A stretch of 64,000 nucleotides of DNA from Rhodobacteraceae bacterium HLUCCA08 (GCA_001314655.1 LJSF01000016.1:62001-126000), one strand, 5' to 3'; numbered from the stretch's first letter, positions 27,029-35,509 are shown. Program-made: numbers and translations. The notes: generated from the sequence alone by a model not told the origin.

Positions 27029-28150
27029 CTACAAGCCGTCCGCGCCCTTGGCCAGCCAGTCCGACAGCCGCGCCAGCCCCGCGCCCAGCACCTCGGGCGC
27101 GCAGGCATAGCCGATGCGCAGATACCCTTCCATCCCCATCACCGCGCCGGGGGTCAGCATCACGCCCGTGTCCCGGATCAGCGCCTCGCAGAAGCCGTAG
27201 CTGTCGGCCATCCCGTCGACGCGCAGCAGTGCCGTGGTCCCGGCCCGGGGCGGCACGAACGCCACCCGCGGCTCGCCCGCCACCCAATCGCGCAGCAGCG
27301 CCAGGTTGCCGCGCACGATCCCCCGCGACCGCTCCAGGATCGCCCCGGCATTCTCCAGCGCCATGGCGGCGAAGTAATCGTCGATCATCCCGACGCTGAT
27401 CGTGGTGTAGTCGCGGTGCCGCTCGCAACCCTGCAACAGCGCCTCGGGCCCCACGATCCACCCCAGCCGCAGCCCGGCAAGCGAGAACGCCTTGGAGGTC
27501 GACCCGGTGCTGATCCCCTTGGCGTAAAGGTCCGCGATCGCCGGCATGGTGTCGCCCTGCTCGGTCCCGCGATAGACCTCGTCGCACAGGATCCAGGCAT
27601 CGTTCGCCCGGGCGATCGCCACCAGCCGGTCCAGCCCCCCGGCCTCGATCAAGGCCCCGGTCGGGTTGTTCGGATTGGTCAGGGCAATGACCTTGGCCCC
27701 TTGCGCAAGCCGGTCCAGCGCGTCCCAATCGGGCTGCCAGCCGTCGGCCTCGCGCAGCGTCACCTCCACCACCTCGGCCCCCATCGACCGGGGGATCGCG
27801 GTGTGCTGCTGATAGGTCGGGGTGATCGCCACCACCTTGTCCGCCGGCGCCACCAGCGCCTGATAGACCATGTGATTGGCCCCGATCGTGCCATGGGCGA
27901 TCAGCACGTTGTCCGGCCCCTGGCGGTCATGCAACGCCGCCACCGCCGCGCGCAGCCGGTCCGAACCGCGGATCGCGCCATAGGTCATCTTCATCGCCGC
28001 CAGGTCGGCGGGCGTCGACTGGGTCGCCCCGGTGATCTGCATCAGGTCGGCCAGCGTCAGGCTGTCGACGCAGGTTTCCGCCAGGTTCAACGTCGCGCGG
28101 GTTTCCCAGGCGTTCATCCACTGCTCGACGCCGAAGGGCTCTATCTTCAT
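27029..28150 (-). CDS. Class I PLP-dependent aminotransferase
   Basis: A 373-residue fold-type I enzyme. Conserved points are YGAIRGSDRLR, GTIGANHMVYQAL, LTNPNNPTG (about 160-168), DEVYRG (about 190-195) and the PLP-lysine segment STSKAFSLAGLRLGW (about 218-232). It belongs to the broad aspartate/tyrosine-type group and is distinct from the one at 17737-18915. The chosen ATG at 28150 starts just after the stop of the methyltransferase gene (1-bp gap) with AAGGGCG upstream, so these two, and probably the acetyltransferase before them, form one transcript. The substrate is unknown; capreomycidine-synthase-like names in databases should not be taken literally. Confidence 0.85.
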   Translation of the reverse strand: MKIEPFGVEQWMNAWETRATLNLAETCVDSLTLADLMQITGATQSTPADLAAMKMTYGAIRGSDRLRAAVAALHDRQGPDNVLIAHGTIGANHMVYQALVAPADKVVAITPTYQQHTAIPRSMGAEVVEVTLREADGWQPDWDALDRLAQGAKVIALTNPNNPTGALIEAGGLDRLVAIARANDAWILCDEVYRGTEQGDTMPAIADLYAKGISTGSTSKAFSLAGLRLGWIVGPEALLQGCERHRDYTTISVGMIDDYFAAMALENAGAILERSRGIVRGNLALLRDWVAGEPRVAFVPPRAGTTALLRVDGMADSYGFCEALIRDTGVMLTPGAVMGMEGYLRIGYACAPEVLGAGLARLSDWLAKGADGL

Positions 28151-28151
28151 G

Positions 28152-29267
28152 TCATAACGCCCTTGTCTGCCACAGCTTGACCTTGAGCCCGCCATGGGCG
28201 ACCGGCGGCCCCGGCGGCTGGAACGGCAGGCCGGTCGCCCTGGCCAGCCCGGCCTCGGTGGTCACGATCCCGACCCGCCAGCCGGTGAACCGGTCCTTCA
28301 GAACCTGCCCCAGGGCGCCATACAGGCCATAGAGCAGTTTCTTGTTGCCGATCCGCCCGCCATAGGGCGGGTTGACGATGACCAGGCCGGGCGGGCCGTC
28401 CGGGCGCTCCAGGTCACTGACCGGACGCGCGGTGAAGGACGCGACCGCGTCCACCCCGGCCCGTTGCGCATTGCCGGCCGCCATGCGGATCGCGCCCTGG
28501 TCGCGGTCGGACCCGTGGAACCGCAGCCCGGTATCGCCCGGCACCCGATCCCGAAGCGTCGCCCAGGCTGCCGGGTCGAACCTGGCCAGATGTTCGAAGG
28601 CAAAACCGCGCGACCGCCCCGGTTGCAGCCCCAGCGCCATCTCGGCCGCCTCGATCACGAAGGTGCCCGAGCCGCACATCGGGTCCAGCACCGGTTCGGT
28701 CCCGCGATAGCCGCAGGCGCGCAGGAACAGGGCCGCCAGGTTTTCGCGCATCGGCGCCTTGCTGACCGCTTCCTTGTGGCCGCGCTTGTGGAGCAGCGCG
28801 CCCGAGGTATCGACCGACAGGGTCACCAGGTTGTCGTCGATCCGCGCCCGCAGGGTCACGCCGCCGTCGCCCAGAGGCGCGCCGAACCCCGTGATCGCGC
28901 CCTCGATCCGCTGCACCGCGGCGCCGGCGTGATAGATCCTGGAGGCATGGCAACTTGCCTCGACCTTGACCGGTACGTCCGGGCGCAGCACCGCCGCCCA
29001 GTCCAGCTTGCGGGCCCGCTTGTCCAGCTGCGCCAGGTGAAAGGCGCGGAATTCGGCGAACCGTGCCAGCACCCGGCTGGCCCCGCGCAATTCCAGGTTG
29101 GCGCGCCAGACCTCGGGCCAGCCGCCTTGGCAGGTCACCCCGCCCGGCACCGCCGCCACGCCGTCGAACCCGGCGTCGCGCGCCTCTTCGGCCAGGACAG
29201 GCTCCAGCCCGGGGGAAACGGCCAGGAAGATCTCGAACGCGTCAGACAAGCGCCTGCCCCGTCGCAT
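28152..29267 (-). CDS. THUMP-domain class I SAM-dependent RNA methyltransferase (RlmL-N/YcbY type)
   Basis: A probable 23S rRNA m2G-type methyltransferase of 371 residues. The N-terminal THUMP RNA-binding region (about 8-165) is followed by a Rossmann methyltransferase domain with the SAM loop DPMCGSGTF (about 196-204) and the catalytic motif NPPYGGR (about 305-311). The combination matches the N-terminal half of RlmL/RlmK and stand-alone THUMP methylases of alphaproteobacteria. Its start overlaps the acetyltransferase gene by 26 bp. A TTG 18 bp further in, placed next to that gene's stop with GGGGCAGG before it, is an alternative start. Confidence 0.85.
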   Translation of the reverse strand: MRRGRRLSDAFEIFLAVSPGLEPVLAEEARDAGFDGVAAVPGGVTCQGGWPEVWRANLELRGASRVLARFAEFRAFHLAQLDKRARKLDWAAVLRPDVPVKVEASCHASRIYHAGAAVQRIEGAITGFGAPLGDGGVTLRARIDDNLVTLSVDTSGALLHKRGHKEAVSKAPMRENLAALFLRACGYRGTEPVLDPMCGSGTFVIEAAEMALGLQPGRSRGFAFEHLARFDPAAWATLRDRVPGDTGLRFHGSDRDQGAIRMAAGNAQRAGVDAVASFTARPVSDLERPDGPPGLVIVNPPYGGRIGNKKLLYGLYGALGQVLKDRFTGWRVGIVTTEAGLARATGLPFQPPGPPVAHGGLKVKLWQTRAL

Positions 29268-29787
29268 CGCGCCAGCTGTCCGGCGTCATGACGTAGCATT
29301 TCGTCAGGCTGGACCCGGTGCCAAGGTCCAGTTCGGCGTCATACCGGAACACCGCCCCCAGCCGCGTCGTCGCGATCTGGCTGCGCAAGTTGCCCGGCGC
29401 GATGTGGAACCAGACCCGGTCGAAATGACGGAACGCATGGGCCAGCATCAATGCCTTCATCTCGCGGTTCCAGCCGCCGCCCCAGTGGCTGGGCGCCAGA
29501 AAGGTGAAGCCGATGCCGATGTCGCCGGGATGGTCGGGCACCGGGTAGAACCGCGAACAGCCGATGATGGCGTCGCCGGCGCGCGCCACCAGCGTGCCGC
29601 CGGCATCCAGCAGGACATCGAAATAGGGGTCGAACGCCTCGGGTCGCCACCGGTCATCGGCCGGATGCTGTTCCCAGGTCGCCGGGTCGGACGCGGCGGC
29701 GAACAGACCCGCGCGATCCGCCGCCTGCATCGGCCGCAGGCACAACCGCTTGCCGTTCAGCTCCGGCTGGTCATCGAAATCGGCCAT
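29242..29787 (-). CDS. GNAT-family N-acetyltransferase
   Basis: A 181-residue acetyl-CoA-dependent acyltransferase of the RimJ/RimL-like (Acetyltransf_3) type: LNGKRLCLRPMQAAD near the N-terminus, IGIGFTFLAPSHWGGGWN in the middle, and LRSQIATTRLGAVFRYD toward the end, corresponding to the usual motif A and B region. The target (protein N-terminus, antibiotic or small molecule) is unknown. AAGGA lies 7 nt before the ATG at 29787; a longer in-frame start at 29898 would run into the terminator hairpin at 29868-29889 and is rejected. Confidence 0.8.
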   Translation of the reverse strand: MADFDDQPELNGKRLCLRPMQAADRAGLFAAASDPATWEQHPADDRWRPEAFDPYFDVLLDAGGTLVARAGDAIIGCSRFYPVPDHPGDIGIGFTFLAPSHWGGGWNREMKALMLAHAFRHFDRVWFHIAPGNLRSQIATTRLGAVFRYDAELDLGTGSSLTKCYVMTPDSWRDATGQALV

Positions 29788-29860
29788 CTCGGGGTCCTTT
29801 CCGCGCAATCGCCGCACCTTCCGCACCCGCCCTGCCGGCGTCAAGCCGCGCGGTGCAGAC

Positions 29861-29889
29861 AAAAAAAGCCCCGGCTCGAAGGCCGGGGC
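29861..29889 (-). terminator. Rho-independent terminator
   Basis: Read on the minus strand: GCCCCGGC, 6-nt loop, GCCGGGGC (perfect 8-bp stem, 29868-29889), followed by seven U residues (29867-29861). It ends transcription coming from the response-regulator side, at the end of the candidate sRNA. Confidence 0.9.
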
Positions 29890-29950
29890 ATAGTCCAACA
29901 GGGAGGTGATGGCATTACCCTGCCACCGGAGGGATGGGTATTCCGTAACG
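29861..29950 (-). ncRNA. Candidate small RNA with two CCUCC motifs, 3' of the response-regulator gene
   Basis: The roughly 90 nt between the regulator stop and the strong terminator contain, on the minus strand, CCCUCC (29933-29928) in the loop of a UACCC/GGGUA hairpin (29940-29916), then ACCUCCC (29907-29901), then the terminator. Two anti-Shine-Dalgarno-like C-rich motifs before a Rho-independent terminator is the layout of the cuckoo/CcsR sRNAs of Rhodobacter, which carry CUCCUCCC loops. The second hairpin is weak, the motif is shorter than canonical, and no promoter is seen, so it may only be a 3'-UTR or a 3'-derived RNA. Confidence 0.35.
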
Positions 29951-29979
29951 TATCGCGCCGATGCGTCAATTGACCTGGA

Positions 29980-30666
29980 TCAAGCGACCAGCCGGTATCC
30001 GCCGCTTTCCGTCACCAGCAATTGCGCGTTCGACGGATCGGGTTCGATCTTCTGGCGCAGGCGGTAGATATGGGTCTCCAGCGTATGGGTCGTGACCCCG
30101 GCATTGTAGCCCCAGACCTCGTGCAGCAGCACGTCGCGGGCCACCACGCCCGCGGTCGAGCGATAGAGGAACTTGAGGATGTTGGTTTCCTTCTCGGTCA
30201 GCCGGATCTTGCGGTCGTCCTCGGTCAACAGCATCTTCTGCGCCGGCTTGAACGTGTAGGGCCCAAGCTGAAAGATCGCGTCTTCGGATTGTTCGTGCTG
30301 GCGCAGCTGGGCGCGGATCCGGGCCAGCAGCACCGGGAACTTGAACGGCTTGGTGACGTAATCATTGGCCCCGGCATCAAGGCCGAGGATCGTGTCGCTG
30401 TCGCTGTCATGCCCGGTCAGCATCAGGATCGGGCATTTGACCCCCTGCTTGCGCATCACCTTGCACAATTCGCGGCCATCGGTGTCGGGCAGGCCGACAT
30501 CCAGGATCACGAGGTCATACAGCGCCTCGCGCGCCTTCTGCAGCGCCTCGGTGCCATTGCCGGCCTCGAAGACATCGAAATCCTCGGTCATGATCAATTG
30601 CTCGCCCAGCGCCTCGCGCAGATCTTCGTCATCATCGACAAGCAGGATCTTCTTGAGCTGTGCCAT
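29980..30666 (-). CDS. OmpR-family response regulator transcription factor
   Basis: A 228-residue two-component regulator. The receiver domain (about 5-120) has the acidic pocket VDDDED, the phospho-accepting aspartate in VILDVGLPDTDG (about residue 53), the threonine of MLTGHD and the lysine of VTKPFKFP. A winged-helix DNA-binding domain follows (about 130-225), ending TESGGYRLVA. GGAGG lies before the ATG at 30666. No histidine kinase is adjacent, so it is an orphan regulator here. It is divergent from ribA with 151 bp between. Its targets are unknown. Confidence 0.9.
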   Translation of the reverse strand: MAQLKKILLVDDDEDLREALGEQLIMTEDFDVFEAGNGTEALQKAREALYDLVILDVGLPDTDGRELCKVMRKQGVKCPILMLTGHDSDSDTILGLDAGANDYVTKPFKFPVLLARIRAQLRQHEQSEDAIFQLGPYTFKPAQKMLLTEDDRKIRLTEKETNILKFLYRSTAGVVARDVLLHEVWGYNAGVTTHTLETHIYRLRQKIEPDPSNAQLLVTESGGYRLVA

Positions 30667-30817
30667 GGTGAACCTCCGTTTCAGGGGCAGATGCGCGCGG
30701 TTCACGCCACCGGCAAGATTTGTGGCAATGGTTTCACGCCGACGTGTGCGTATTGCGCCGAATGTTTCAATTCCTTGCGACTGGGGCTATCTGGAAGGCA
30801 CAACAAAGGCATCGCCC

Positions 30818-31900
30818 ATGACCCTCGCCCCCGATCCCACCGAACGGCTGGCCCGCGCCCGGGCCGATCTGCGCATGGGCGTGCCGGTGGTGATATGCGG
30901 TGACGCGGCCGGGGCGCTGGTGCTGTCGGCGGAAACCCTGGACCCGGCGCGTTTGTCCGGCGCGGTGGCGCTGGGGCCGGTCGACCTGGCGATCACAAAC
31001 TGGCGGGCCGAAACGCTCAAGGTCCGCGCCTATGACCGCGACCTGGCGCGCATTCCCCTGCCCGACGGGGCCACCGTGCCATGGGTTCATGCCATCGCCG
31101 ATCCGGCCGATGACCTGGCCATGCCGATGAAAGGCCCGCTGCCATCGCGGCGTGACGGCAGCGCGGGCCTGCACCGTGCCGCGCTGGCCCTGGCCAAGGC
31201 CGCGCGCCTGCTTCCTGCCGCGCTGGTCGTGCCGCTGGCCGACCCGGACGGGTTCGCCGCGACCCACGACCTCACCCGGATCAGTGCCGATGCCGCGTTG
31301 ACCGAAAGGATGTCGCCGCTGTCGCCGGTGATCTCGGCCCGTCTGCCGCTGGAGGTGTCCGAGGCCGGCCGCCTGCACATCTTCCGCCCCGAGGACGGCG
31401 CCGAGGAACATTACGCCGTCGAAATCGGCGCCCCGGACCGCGCGCAACCGGTCCTTGCCCGGCTCCATTCCGCCTGTTTCACCGGCGACCTGCTGGGGTC
31501 GCTCAAATGCGATTGCGGCCCGCAATTGCGCGGCGCGCTGGCCCAGATGGGGGCCGAGGGCGCGGGCGTGCTGCTTTACCTGAACCAGGAGGGGCGCGGC
31601 ATCGGCCTGGCCAACAAGATGCGCGCCTATTCGCTGCAGGACCAGGGCTTCGACACGGTCGAGGCCAATCACCGGCTGGGCTTCGAGGACGACGAGCGCG
31701 ATTTCCGCATCGGCGCCGCGATCCTGTCGCAGATGGGGTTCTCGCAGGTCCGGTTGATGACCAACAACCCGGCCAAGGTGGCGCGGCTGGACCAATGCGG
31801 GCTGCAGGTGACAGAGCGGGTCCCGCTCAAGGTCGGCCAGAACCGGTTCAACCACCATTATCTTGCGACCAAGGCCAGCAAGTCGGGGCATCTTCTCTGA
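30818..31900 (+). CDS. ribA: GTP cyclohydrolase II with N-terminal extension
   Basis: The first committed step of riboflavin synthesis, opening GTP to the diaminopyrimidine with loss of formate and pyrophosphate. The C-terminal 200 residues are a complete RibA: the zinc cysteines in CFTGDLLGSLKCDCG (about 221-235), LYLNQEGRGIGL (about 254-265), and TNNPAKV toward the end. The first 155 residues are not RibA. They look like a degenerate RibB-type (DHBP synthase) domain, since RARADLRMGVPVVI resembles its first strand-helix, but the acidic DDEDRENEGDL signature is absent. The start has AAAGG upstream. Divergent from the response regulator. Confidence 0.88.
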   Translation: MTLAPDPTERLARARADLRMGVPVVICGDAAGALVLSAETLDPARLSGAVALGPVDLAITNWRAETLKVRAYDRDLARIPLPDGATVPWVHAIADPADDLAMPMKGPLPSRRDGSAGLHRAALALAKAARLLPAALVVPLADPDGFAATHDLTRISADAALTERMSPLSPVISARLPLEVSEAGRLHIFRPEDGAEEHYAVEIGAPDRAQPVLARLHSACFTGDLLGSLKCDCGPQLRGALAQMGAEGAGVLLYLNQEGRGIGLANKMRAYSLQDQGFDTVEANHRLGFEDDERDFRIGAAILSQMGFSQVRLMTNNPAKVARLDQCGLQVTERVPLKVGQNRFNHHYLATKASKSGHLL

Positions 31901-32016
31901 GCGGCGCCCCGCCCGGGGGCCGGCGGCGTCGCGCCGGGCGCAGGGCCGGCAACGCGACGTTCCGCTTGATCGACCCCGCCGCCCTGCCGCAGATTGTCAT
32001 GCAAGGAGGCATGCCG

Positions 32017-32763
32017 ATGAAAGACGCCCTGCAGATCGTCGCGATGATGGGGTCCCTGCACCGTCTCGCCCCGTTCTTTCTGAGCGCGCTGGTCGCGCTC
32101 GTGCTGTGGTGGACGCCCTGGCTGCTTGTCGCCTTGGCCTATGGCATCCTGGCCCAGTTCGTTGTCGAATATGCCATGCACCGGTTCCTGCTGCACCGGG
32201 AACCGCCGACGGACCAGGGCGTGTTCAACGCGCTCTACCGGTCGCATATCGGCCACCACGAATTTCCCGATGACCCGGAATTCTTCACCGGCGGCGACCA
32301 TTGGTATGCGCTGCGCTTCGGCCTGGTCTCGGTCACGCTGCACACGCTCGCGCTGTGGCCTTTGCTTGGCCTGCTGCCGGCGCTGCTGTTCGCCTGGGTC
32401 GCGCTCTTCGCCGGTTCGGTCGCGGCCTTCGCCTTCTACGAATATTGCCACACGCTTGCGCATCTGAACGTGCCCAAGGGCCGGTTCGGCCAGAGGGTGA
32501 CGCAGAAACACATGCTGCACCATTTCCACGACCACCGGGCCACCTACCATGTCAGCTTCGGGATGGGCTGGATCGACCGGCTGTTCGGCACCCGGCACGA
32601 TGCCGGGGCGGCGAAGGCCCGGTTCGACCGCCACACGATGCTGTCCATGGGCATGAACCCCGAGGATCTGCGCCTGGTCACCGCGCGCAAGGCCTTCGGC
32701 AAGGCCGGGCTGCTGCCGAAATGGGCCAGGCGCGGCGGTGCGGCCGATCGCGCCGGGGCTTGA
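32017..32763 (+). CDS. Fatty acid hydroxylase/sterol desaturase superfamily membrane protein
   Basis: A 248-residue integral membrane di-iron enzyme. Histidine clusters for the di-iron centre are visible: HRFLLH (about 53-58), HIGHH (about 75-79), HTLAHLN (about 148-154) and HMLHHFHDH (about 168-176). Hydrophobic segments precede and separate them. The family includes fatty-acid hydroxylases and carotenoid or sterol hydroxylases; the substrate here is unknown. Three ATGs occur close together. The third, 32017, is chosen because AGGAGG lies 7 nt upstream. It follows ribA by 116 bp and precedes the L,D-transpeptidase-like gene by 31 bp. Confidence 0.82.
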   Translation: MKDALQIVAMMGSLHRLAPFFLSALVALVLWWTPWLLVALAYGILAQFVVEYAMHRFLLHREPPTDQGVFNALYRSHIGHHEFPDDPEFFTGGDHWYALRFGLVSVTLHTLALWPLLGLLPALLFAWVALFAGSVAAFAFYEYCHTLAHLNVPKGRFGQRVTQKHMLHHFHDHRATYHVSFGMGWIDRLFGTRHDAGAAKARFDRHTMLSMGMNPEDLRLVTARKAFGKAGLLPKWARRGGAADRAGA

Positions 32764-32794
32764 TCCCGACGGCAAAGCCCGGCCAAGTCGGCCC

Positions 32795-33292
32795 ATGACG
32801 CGCGACGACCTTGTCCTGACCCCCACCGGGCTGCGCTTTCGCGGGCGCCGCTTTCCCTGCACCATCGGGCGCGGCGGCATCCGGACCCGCAAGCGCGAAG
32901 GCGACGGCGCCACCCCCGCCGGCACCCACCGGATCGTCGGGATGCTCTATCGCCCCGACCGCATGGCCCGGCCCACCGACTGGGCGGTGCCGATCCGCCC
33001 CGGCGACCTGTGGTCCGACGATCCCGGGCACGAGGATTACAACCTCATGGTCCGCGCCCCCTATCCGCACAGCCACGAAGCGCTGCGCCGCCCCGATCCG
33101 CTCTATGACCTGGTGATTCTCACCGACTGGAACTGGCCCTATGCCGTCAAGGGCCGCGGCTCGGCCATCTTCCTGCACCGTTGGCGCCGGCCGGGCTACC
33201 CGACCGAAGGCTGCATCGCCTGTCGCCCCGATCACCTGGCCTGGATCGCCGACCGCATCCGATATCGCACCCGGTTGATCGTGAGGCCGTGA
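32795..33292 (+). CDS. L,D-transpeptidase (YkuD) family protein
   Basis: A 165-residue single YkuD domain. The catalytic cysteine is in TEGCIACRP (about 146-154), preceded by FLHRWRRPGYP, the position of the family's conserved histidine. YkuD enzymes form 3-3 cross-links in peptidoglycan or attach lipoproteins. No signal peptide or membrane anchor is visible, as is common for this short alphaproteobacterial subgroup (the YkuD-like proteins beginning with LVLTPTGLRFRGRRFPC-type sequence), so its place of action is uncertain. It lies 31 bp after the hydroxylase gene. Confidence 0.78.
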   Translation: MTRDDLVLTPTGLRFRGRRFPCTIGRGGIRTRKREGDGATPAGTHRIVGMLYRPDRMARPTDWAVPIRPGDLWSDDPGHEDYNLMVRAPYPHSHEALRRPDPLYDLVILTDWNWPYAVKGRGSAIFLHRWRRPGYPTEGCIACRPDHLAWIADRIRYRTRLIVRP

Positions 33293-33310
33293 CCGGGACG
33301 GCGGGCGGGG

Positions 33311-33353
33311 GTCGGCATTGTTCGCGCCATTGGTCCGAGCGGGCAATGCCGAC
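33311..33353. other. Perfect 10-bp inverted repeat between converging genes
   Basis: GTCGGCATTG (33311-33320) and CAATGCCGAC (33344-33353) enclose 23 nt. They lie between the L,D-transpeptidase-like gene and the YggS-type gene, which converge. A short CGC/GCG pairing could extend the stem inward. It is probably a bidirectional transcription stop; no U-tract. Confidence 0.5.
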
Positions 33354-33390
33354 GCGCCTGCGCACCAGCGGCGCCCCGCCGCGCGTCGCG

Positions 33391-34050
33391 TCAGCCGGCG
33401 GGGGCCGGTCGCGCGCCGAAAATCGCCGAGCCGACCCGGACATGGGTCGCCCCCAGGCGCACCGCCGTCTCGAAATCCTCCGACATGCCCATGCTCAGCC
33501 CGGCCAGCCCGTTGCGCTCGGCGATCTTGCGCAGCAGCGCGAAATGCAGCGACGGCTCCTCCTCGACCGGCGGGATGCACATCAGACCGGCCAGTGGCAG
33601 GTCCATCCCCCGGCATGTCGCCACGAACCCATCCGCCTCGGCCGGCAGCACCCCGGCCTTCTGCGGCTCTTCGCCGGTATTGACCTGCACGAACAGCTCG
33701 GGGCAATGCCCCGTCTCCTGCGCGATCCGGGCGATGGTCGCGGCCAGCCTGGGCCGGTCCACCGAATGGATCGCATCGGCCAGTTCCATCGCCTGGCGCG
33801 CCTTGTTGGTCTGCAGCGGCCCGATCAGGTGCAGCCGCACAGCGTCGAACCGGGCCCGGAATTCCGGCCATTTTCCCGCCGCCTCCTGCACCCGGTTCTC
33901 GCCGAAAACCCGGTGGCCTTCGGACAGAATCGCCTCCACCCGCGCCAGCGGCTGCTGCTTGGACACGGCGATCAGCGTCACCCCGGCAGGGTCGCGGCCC
34001 ACCGCGCGGGCAGCCGTGGCGATCCGGTCACGAATTTCGGCGATCGACAT
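33391..34050 (-). CDS. YggS family pyridoxal phosphate-binding protein (PLP homeostasis protein)
   Basis: A 219-residue alanine-racemase-N-type TIM barrel that binds PLP and tunes its free pool; no enzymatic activity is known for YggS/PLPHP proteins. The PLP lysine is in LIAVSKQQP (about residue 31). GENRVQEA (about 50-57), HLIGPLQTNKAR (about 74-85), VNTGEEPQKAG and LSMGMSEDFETAVRLGATHVRVGSAIFG are the family hallmarks (SMGMSEDF being the most diagnostic). AGGAG precedes the ATG. It is convergent with the L,D-transpeptidase gene and divergent from the porin gene. Confidence 0.92.
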   Translation of the reverse strand: MSIAEIRDRIATAARAVGRDPAGVTLIAVSKQQPLARVEAILSEGHRVFGENRVQEAAGKWPEFRARFDAVRLHLIGPLQTNKARQAMELADAIHSVDRPRLAATIARIAQETGHCPELFVQVNTGEEPQKAGVLPAEADGFVATCRGMDLPLAGLMCIPPVEEEPSLHFALLRKIAERNGLAGLSMGMSEDFETAVRLGATHVRVGSAIFGARPAPAG

Positions 34051-34271
34051 GCAAGCTCCTGTTTTTTCTCTTGCTTGTTCTCCTACGACACCGCGCGCGG
34101 GCTGTCACGCGAAGCGACCGAAAAACCGTGTGTGGCGCACATGCATCATTTTTCCCCCACCGCCCCGGCGCCGGGGGCTTCGCGCTTGTCTGATCAGCCG
34201 CTTGAGCGCAAAGACACTCTCAATGCTGGTGTTACTGGCATTCTCGGGAATGCAAACCACGAGGGAAAACC

Positions 34272-35363
34272 ATGAAAAGCATCCTCCTTGCCTCGGCTTC
34301 GATCGTCGCCTTCGCCGGCGCCGCCGCTGCCGAAGTATCCTTCTCGGCCGAGGCCACCGTTGGTTACAACACCGACGATGCGCCGTTCAGCGCCGACGAC
34401 AACGCTGAAGGCTTCTACTGGGACGGCAATGTCGCCGTCACCCTGAGCCAGGAACTCGACAACGGTCTGACCGTTGGCGCCGGCTTCGACTTCGACGTGG
34501 CCGACAACAGCCTGGGTGAGCCGCTGGAATCGGGCGGCTGGAACATCTTCGTCGAATCCGAAACCGCCGGTCTCTATGTGGGCGATGTCGCCTTCGCCGC
34601 CGAAACCCGCTGGGTTTCCGCCGGTGACATGGAGCAGGACAACTTCTCCGATGCCGATGGCGAAGTCGCCCTGCGCGCCGACGCGATGTTCAACAACATC
34701 GAGGCCTCGCTGTCCTACGTTCTGGCCGATGCCGATGGCAACGTGAACGTCGCCGACGACCTGAACCAGCTGTCGCTGGGTGTGGCCGCCGATTTCGGGA
34801 ACGTCAACGCTGTCCTCGTCTACCAGGAAGCAATCAGTGAGGCCGCCGGCTTCTACAACGGTGACAACGACGACTTCAATGAAGGCGAAATGTTCGGCAT
34901 CTCGGTCGGCACCACCTTCGGTGGCGCGGATGTCCGCCTGGCCTACGCCAGCGACGAAACCGAAGGCGAAAACTCGCTGGGCCTCGAAGCCTCCTACCCG
35001 ATCGGACCCGTGACCGTGACCGGCTACTACGTCGAAGAATCGCTCGGTGACGCGAACTTCGGCCTGAACGTCGCCTACGAAGACGGCCCGATCTCGGTCG
35101 CTCTGGACTATGCGGACGAACAGGGCACCGAAATCATCGGCCTCGAAGGTTCCTATGATGTCGGCAACGGCCTGGTCGCCTATGCCGGTATCCTGACCGA
35201 AGACGCCGGCGATCGTTTCTACCTGGCCGGTGAATACGACCTGGGCAGCGGCGCTGCCCTGCTCGTCTCCTATGCCGAAGACGACAATGACGTCGACGGA
35301 GACGAAATCGGTGCCAACGAATACCAGCGCGGCACCACCGTGGAAGTTTCCTTCGAGTTCTGA
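34272..35363 (+). CDS. Outer-membrane porin
   Basis: A 363-residue precursor of a general porin. A signal peptide ends at about residue 20 (AGAAAA, then EVSF). Alternating beta-strand sequence with many aspartates, glutamates and glycines fills the rest, and the chain ends TVEVSFEF with the terminal phenylalanine needed for BAM-mediated insertion. Codons and base composition are biased toward a highly expressed gene. The 221-bp leader holds a GCATTC/GAATGC hairpin (34238-34253) just before the ribosome site GAGGGA. A strong terminator follows at 35391. It is monocistronic. Confidence 0.9.
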   Translation: MKSILLASASIVAFAGAAAAEVSFSAEATVGYNTDDAPFSADDNAEGFYWDGNVAVTLSQELDNGLTVGAGFDFDVADNSLGEPLESGGWNIFVESETAGLYVGDVAFAAETRWVSAGDMEQDNFSDADGEVALRADAMFNNIEASLSYVLADADGNVNVADDLNQLSLGVAADFGNVNAVLVYQEAISEAAGFYNGDNDDFNEGEMFGISVGTTFGGADVRLAYASDETEGENSLGLEASYPIGPVTVTGYYVEESLGDANFGLNVAYEDGPISVALDYADEQGTEIIGLEGSYDVGNGLVAYAGILTEDAGDRFYLAGEYDLGSGAALLVSYAEDDNDVDGDEIGANEYQRGTTVEVSFEF

Positions 35364-35390
35364 TCGAACCCGAACGACCACGACCGGATC

Positions 35391-35416
35391 GAGCGGCCCT
35401 TCGGGGCCGCTCTTTT
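35391..35416 (+). terminator. Rho-independent terminator of the porin gene
   Basis: A 9-bp stem GAGCGGCCC/GGGCCGCTC closed by a UUCG tetraloop (35400-35403), followed by four U residues. Confidence 0.92.
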
Positions 35417-35447
35417 CGTTTGCGACCCCGCCCCGATGCGCCAAGCC

Positions 35448-35476
35448 TTGTGAGCGCGCCCGCGCTTCGCTAGAAA
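35448..35476 (+). promoter_or_regulatory. Candidate sigma-70 promoter of DUF3576-leuS
   Basis: TTGTGA (35448-35453), 17 nt, TAGAAA (35471-35476), 33 bp before the GTG start of the DUF3576 gene. Confidence 0.5.
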
Positions 35477-35509
35477 TCCGGGGACACGAACGGGCAAGGG
35501 GCAGACCCA

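Noticed and set aside
29841-29915. A 24-codon minus-strand frame spanning the terminator
   Set aside because: It includes the terminator hairpin and U-tract and has no ribosome site of its own; a coding role is unlikely.
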